This document shows positions 60,737 through 64,000 of a DNA stretch of 64,000 nucleotides, piece after piece (position 1 is the first letter of the stretch; every line of letters begins with the position of its first letter). The stretch spans positions 323,572 to 387,571 of the forward strand of contig NZ_JBHZRC010000003.1 of NCBI RefSeq assembly GCF_043641075.1, read 5' to 3'. The notes under the pieces were generated by a model. That model worked only from the letters and a program-made list of their open reading frames with translations, searched no databases and had not been told where the DNA came from. Source of the stretch: Bacillus_BD oryzisoli_A. Lineage in GTDB: Bacteria > Bacillota > Bacilli > Bacillales > Cytobacillaceae. The position numbers and the translations under genes were made by a program.

Positions 60737-62728
60737 TTAATAGGTAAATTTAGAAACGAGTCCATTTAATTCTTCGGCCATAGTCGAAAGTGACCTTGAA
60801 GAAGTGGAAATCTCCTCCATCGCAGCCAATTGTTCTTCAGTTGAGGCTGCTACCTCTTCTGACGTTGCTGCGTTTTCTTGAGCAATAGCTGTTAGTTCAT
60901 TTGTGATAGCCGTAACCTCTTGGATAGCAGCTGTCACTTGTTGGGCTGCCGTGGATACCCCCTCCATTTGCGGAGTCATTTCTTTAGTGGAAGAAACGAT
61001 TTTATTAAATTTATCGATTGCATCATTTGAGATGGTTACTCCATGCTGAACATCTTCCATGACACGAGCCATTATCGTGACGGAGCTGTCCGTATCGCTT
61101 TGCATTCTTTCGATAATAGTATAGATTTCCTTCGCTGATTGCTGAGATTGCTCTGCAAGTTTCCGTACTTCCTCAGCTACAACGGAAAATCCTTTGCCAT
61201 GGTCGCCTGCACGTGCTGCCTCAATGGCTGCATTTAAGGCAAGAAGATTCGTTTGATCTGCTATGCCAGTAATCACGGCCAAAATCGAATTAACTTCCTT
61301 CGATCGTTCATTTAATAGCTTGATGACTTTATTTGACTCTGTGACAGATTCATAAATCGATTGCATTTGAGAAACGGTATCTTGTACCGCTTTACCCCCA
61401 TCCTCTGCATATTGCATAGTATGATGGGAAAGCGCTGTTACTTTAGTAGAATTATCTGCAATTCGGACTACACCTTCTGTAACCTTATCAAGGGATAGAG
61501 CGTTTTCTTCCATCTTTCGTGTTTGTTTTTCAGCGCTGCTTGCTACTTCTTGAATAGCCAGAGTCACCTGTTCGGTGGCAGAACTTGTCTGCATAGCATT
61601 CGTTGACAATTCCTCTGATGCATCCGCAACGTGTTTGGCGCTTTTTTCCATTCCTTGAACAAGACTTCGAAGGCTGTCCTGCATTTCATTAAATGCCAAT
61701 CCTAACTGCCCAATCTCATCGTGCGACTTGATTTCAATTGGTTCTGTAAGATCTCCCTGACTAATTTGAATAGCCTTTTCCTTAATCTCATTAAGCGGTT
61801 TAATAATCGATTTTATAATAAAGAAAACAGCTAAAGAACCAATTACGACAGAGAGCAGCATGACGATTAAGGTTTTTTGAAGGATAGAGGCAGCACGTGA
61901 ACTAATCTCTGCTGTAACAAGGTTGCCACCTAATTTCCAGCCTGTTAATTTATTGGTCATAAAGCTCATGATTTTCCGTTCACCGTTGTATTCGTATTTT
62001 ATTTCCCCTTTATCCTTTTCGTACATTTTACTGTAAAAGTTACCGCTTGCTTCACTTCCTGCAGCATTTTCTGGGTGAGATATGTAATTCTGATTTTCAT
62101 CTAATAGTAATGCGTACCCGCCGTCGCCTACCTTGACTTGGTTTGTTAGCTTTTGTAAGTACGCTAAATCGATATCGACAGCCATGACTCCTTTTCCGTC
62201 TTTGGTTGTTTGAGAGATGGCCACAACCATGCTATCTGTGCTGACTGAAACATATGGGTCCGAAATAACGGCTTCTCCGTTCTTCTCTTTGGCCTCTTTA
62301 TACCAAGGACGTTCCCTTGCATCAAAATCAGCACTCACTTCAACATTTGGTTCTTGAATAAATACCCCCTCATCATTTGCTACATAAATGGTTGCAACTT
62401 CAGGGTGATTTTGAAAATATAGGTCAAATTGTTTCCGTAGTTCTCTCACATTGTTCTCGTCATTTAAATCGGAGGGAATATTTTGAGCATAATAATCGAC
62501 GTTTTGAATTTTTGATTCAATTTCATTGTTTATCGAGGAATCTAATAAGTTTAAATTTTGGTTAATACCCGCCAGGACTTCCTGTTCAACCGTATCTTTT
62601 GCGGTTAAATATGATAAGGTACCTACAATGACAATGGGAATAATTAAAATGAGGGCAAAAGCTAAAATTAATTTTGTTCGAATATGACTGAGTCTAGTAT
62701 CTCTAATTCTATTAAACTGTCTTTTCAC
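60737..62728 (-). CDS. Methyl-accepting chemotaxis protein (dCACHE-HAMP-MCP)
   Basis: 663-aa receptor. Membrane segment (about 20-40), extracellular dCACHE_1 domain (about 45-280; ERPWYKEAKEKNGEAVISDP, VAISQTTKDGKGVMAVDIDL), second membrane segment (about 285-310), HAMP (about 312-365; IQISQGDLTEPI) and the MCP signalling hairpin (about 370-660) with the conserved tip GIADQTNLLALNAAIEAARA. dCACHE receptors often sense amino acids or organic acids. The GTG at 62728 is preferred: it has AGAGGT 7 nt upstream and removes 23 non-typical residues from the longer frame starting at 62797. Confidence 0.93.
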   Translation of the reverse strand: MKRQFNRIRDTRLSHIRTKLILAFALILIIPIVIVGTLSYLTAKDTVEQEVLAGINQNLNLLDSSINNEIESKIQNVDYYAQNIPSDLNDENNVRELRKQFDLYFQNHPEVATIYVANDEGVFIQEPNVEVSADFDARERPWYKEAKEKNGEAVISDPYVSVSTDSMVVAISQTTKDGKGVMAVDIDLAYLQKLTNQVKVGDGGYALLLDENQNYISHPENAAGSEASGNFYSKMYEKDKGEIKYEYNGERKIMSFMTNKLTGWKLGGNLVTAEISSRAASILQKTLIVMLLSVVIGSLAVFFIIKSIIKPLNEIKEKAIQISQGDLTEPIEIKSHDEIGQLGLAFNEMQDSLRSLVQGMEKSAKHVADASEELSTNAMQTSSATEQVTLAIQEVASSAEKQTRKMEENALSLDKVTEGVVRIADNSTKVTALSHHTMQYAEDGGKAVQDTVSQMQSIYESVTESNKVIKLLNERSKEVNSILAVITGIADQTNLLALNAAIEAARAGDHGKGFSVVAEEVRKLAEQSQQSAKEIYTIIERMQSDTDSSVTIMARVMEDVQHGVTISNDAIDKFNKIVSSTKEMTPQMEGVSTAAQQVTAAIQEVTAITNELTAIAQENAATSEEVAASTEEQLAAMEEISTSSRSLSTMAEELNGLVSKFTY

Positions 62729-63033
62729 AAGGTCAACCTCTTTTATTAGTAAGTTTAGACTTTCACAATTAGTTTTGGCTTTATGTCTATATAGCATTTG
62801 TTAACCGCTTCATCCATGAACGCATTCTATTATTAACGCCCTCTCCTTTTCAAAAAAATTTATGAATACTACTGCATTGAACCCTACCTTCTCATACCAC
62901 GTTGGTATCGTTTTCAAATGGTTTTACATACGTTCTGTTTTACCCATTTATAGTGTTTAATCTATATATTTTCTAATTTATAACAATTAAATATTATAGG
63001 TTAAAGGGCCTATATATCATACGACTTTTGTCA

Positions 63034-63070
63034 CTCAGGGTGCCACTCAGGGTGCCAGGCACCATCCAGG
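63034..63070. repeat. REP-like palindrome, tandem copy c next to RAYT
   Basis: CACTCAGGGTGCC is repeated twice, the second followed by AGGCACCATCCAGG, giving the GGTGCC-A-GGCACC palindrome 12 nt past the transposase stop codon. Confidence 0.85.
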
Positions 63071-63081
63071 GAAATGGAAAT

Positions 63082-63639
63082 TCAGATCTCTGATTCAACA
63101 TATTGACAGTATTGTGATGCGGTTTTATTAATTTGCGGATAAAGGCTTGATGGGAGATCGTGTATGTTAATAAAGGAATAAGGGGGAGGTGTACTAGTTT
63201 TATAGTATTGATAGCTGCAATATGGATAGTCTTCCATCTTCATGGCCATCGGCATATATGTACTAATAGGGTTACGATGAATATATCTGCTGACTTTTAG
63301 AAGGTTTTGAGGGGTAAGTACCGGAGAACTATTAAATCGTTGTTGAAATACGTGGCCTATATGATGATATTTACGATTATAATAATCCGTATAACGTTTG
63401 TTAAATATGCACATGACTTTTGATATCGACGCGCTCTCGGATTTTAGTAAAAAATGATAATGATTTGTCAATATGCAGAATACGCTTATTGAAATTGGAT
63501 ATTCAATGTGGATCATATCTAATAGACGAAAAACCTCCGTCATATCAATCTCATCATGAAAAATATTTTGCCGGTTATTCCCGCGTGAGTATATGTGATG
63601 ATATACATGAGGTATCCAAACTCTTCTCTTTCTTCCCAT
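63082..63639 (-). CDS. REP-associated tyrosine transposase (RAYT, Y1/HUH)
   Basis: 185-aa single-domain HUH endonuclease of the IS200-like TnpA_REP group. The N-terminal RVWIPHVYHHIYSRGNNRQN pattern, HUH motif TNHYHFLLK (His60, His62) and the C-terminal SRYIHRNP with catalytic Tyr119 are present, so it looks intact. RAYTs nick single-stranded DNA at REP palindromes and are domesticated, usually single-copy genes. Here REP-like GGTGCC palindromes lie on both sides (63034 and 63902) and at two distant places. ATG follows AAGGAG. No other IS features, such as a tnpB, are present. Confidence 0.9.
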   Translation of the reverse strand: MGRKRRVWIPHVYHHIYSRGNNRQNIFHDEIDMTEVFRLLDMIHIEYPISISVFCILTNHYHFLLKSESASISKVMCIFNKRYTDYYNRKYHHIGHVFQQRFNSSPVLTPQNLLKVSRYIHRNPISTYMPMAMKMEDYPYCSYQYYKTSTPPPYSFINIHDLPSSLYPQINKTASQYCQYVESEI

Positions 63640-63814
63640 TTTATTCTCCTTTTTATTATGTCTTTAGAAGGATTCCATTTTCCTAATATTGAATCATATT
63701 GAGTGTGTGAATTCTCCTACAATTACAGTATATAGCACGACACTGTCTTATCATAATAAATTCTCGTTATATCTGCTTATTTTCTCAATAAATTAATGGA
63801 ATCTGCGACCTATT

Positions 63815-63859
63815 AAAAAAAGGGAAATGCGCCTATGAATAGGAGCATTTCCCTTTTTT
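63815..63859. terminator. Strong bidirectional terminator near the window end
   Basis: AAAAAAGGGAAATGC / GCATTTCCCTTTTTT with inner CCTAT/ATAGG. No supported gene ends here; it probably serves a minus-strand gene beyond 64000. Confidence 0.85.
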
Positions 63860-63901
63860 GTGGAAACAGAATTTTTCAGGACATTCAATGAAAAAGTTAA
63901 A

Positions 63902-63929
63902 TTAATTACCAATTCTCTGGATGGTGCCT
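63902..63929. repeat. REP-like CTGGATGGTGCCT copy d
   Basis: TAATTACCAATTCTCTGGAT followed by GGTGCCT, upstream of the RAYT gene; it matches 58190-58219. Confidence 0.7.
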
Positions 63930-63990
63930 AGTATAGTAAATAGAAGTATAAAACAAAGAAAGACCACCGTTTTCATTGTAAAATAGAAGT
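63927..63990. repeat. Copy 2 of the dispersed ~65-bp repeat
   Basis: CTAGTATAGTAAA ... CGTTTTCATTGTAAAATAG matches 11855-11935. It is cut by the window end. Confidence 0.55.
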
Positions 63991-64000
63991 ACCTACCACA

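Overview
The window looks like chromosomal DNA of a Gram-positive, S-layer-bearing Bacillaceae species. The reasons are moderately low G+C, strong AGGAGG-type ribosome binding sites, U-tailed intrinsic terminators, Gram-positive wall enzymes (LCP, NlpC/P60, amidase, GH73, class A PBP-like), an SLH/CsaB surface-anchoring system and dispersed palindromic repeats typical of bacilli. I cannot name the species. There are no rRNA or tRNA genes. Two runs of exactly 100 Ns (1945-2044, 22818-22917) are assembly gaps, and both fall inside 52-bp tandem repeat arrays.

Layout. 1-5100: a secreted NlpC/P60 hydrolase, a small unknown protein, a tandem array, an O-antigen-ligase-like protein and an LCP ligase. 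5151-28200: SLH-anchored enzymes (subtilase, amidase, glucosaminidase, lytic transglycosylase, GDSL esterase) around the tagA / flippase / csaB operon that makes and pyruvylates the wall polymer bound by SLH domains, a two-gene operon of a PBP-like protein plus an O-antigen ligase with TPRs, and a two-gene operon of a GH3 hexosaminidase plus a phosphodiester glycosidase. 28395-38018: an SLH subtilase, a 963-aa S-layer-type protein under a near-consensus promoter, and a 943-aa SLH protein with carboxypeptidase-regulatory-like repeats. 38524-44390: a diguanylate cyclase, an acetate-type transporter, a polytopic membrane protein with a DUF6273-like tail, and an NlpC/P60-SLH protein. 44686-52785: one unknown gene and three large SLH proteins, two of them paralogous beta-solenoid proteins. 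53007-58043: housekeeping or unknown genes (mini-metalloprotease, coiled-coil protein, SPFH plus a 50-aa ribbon-helix-helix protein, ArAE-like exporter, YwaF-like protein). 58275-64000: a PAS-GGDEF-EAL phosphodiesterase behind a c-di-GMP-I riboswitch, a chemoreceptor, and a REP-associated (RAYT) transposase.

How it fits together. About fifteen proteins carry SLH domains, and the CsaB pathway that creates their anchor lies among them, so most of the window is a cell-surface assembly locus. The most interesting signals are: (i) a predicted + strand small RNA (about 34976-35171) with its own promoter and terminator, containing 25 nt complementary to the ribosome binding site and start codon of the S-layer mRNA at 34202; (ii) a gene (14285-15226) whose Shine-Dalgarno lies 44 nt from its start but is brought to 8 nt by a 12-bp hairpin; (iii) three arrays with unrelated sequences, all with a 51-52 bp period and an internal dyad; (iv) a RAYT transposase with matching REP-like palindromes spread over the window; (v) helical repeat insertions inside C-terminal beta domains of two SLH proteins.
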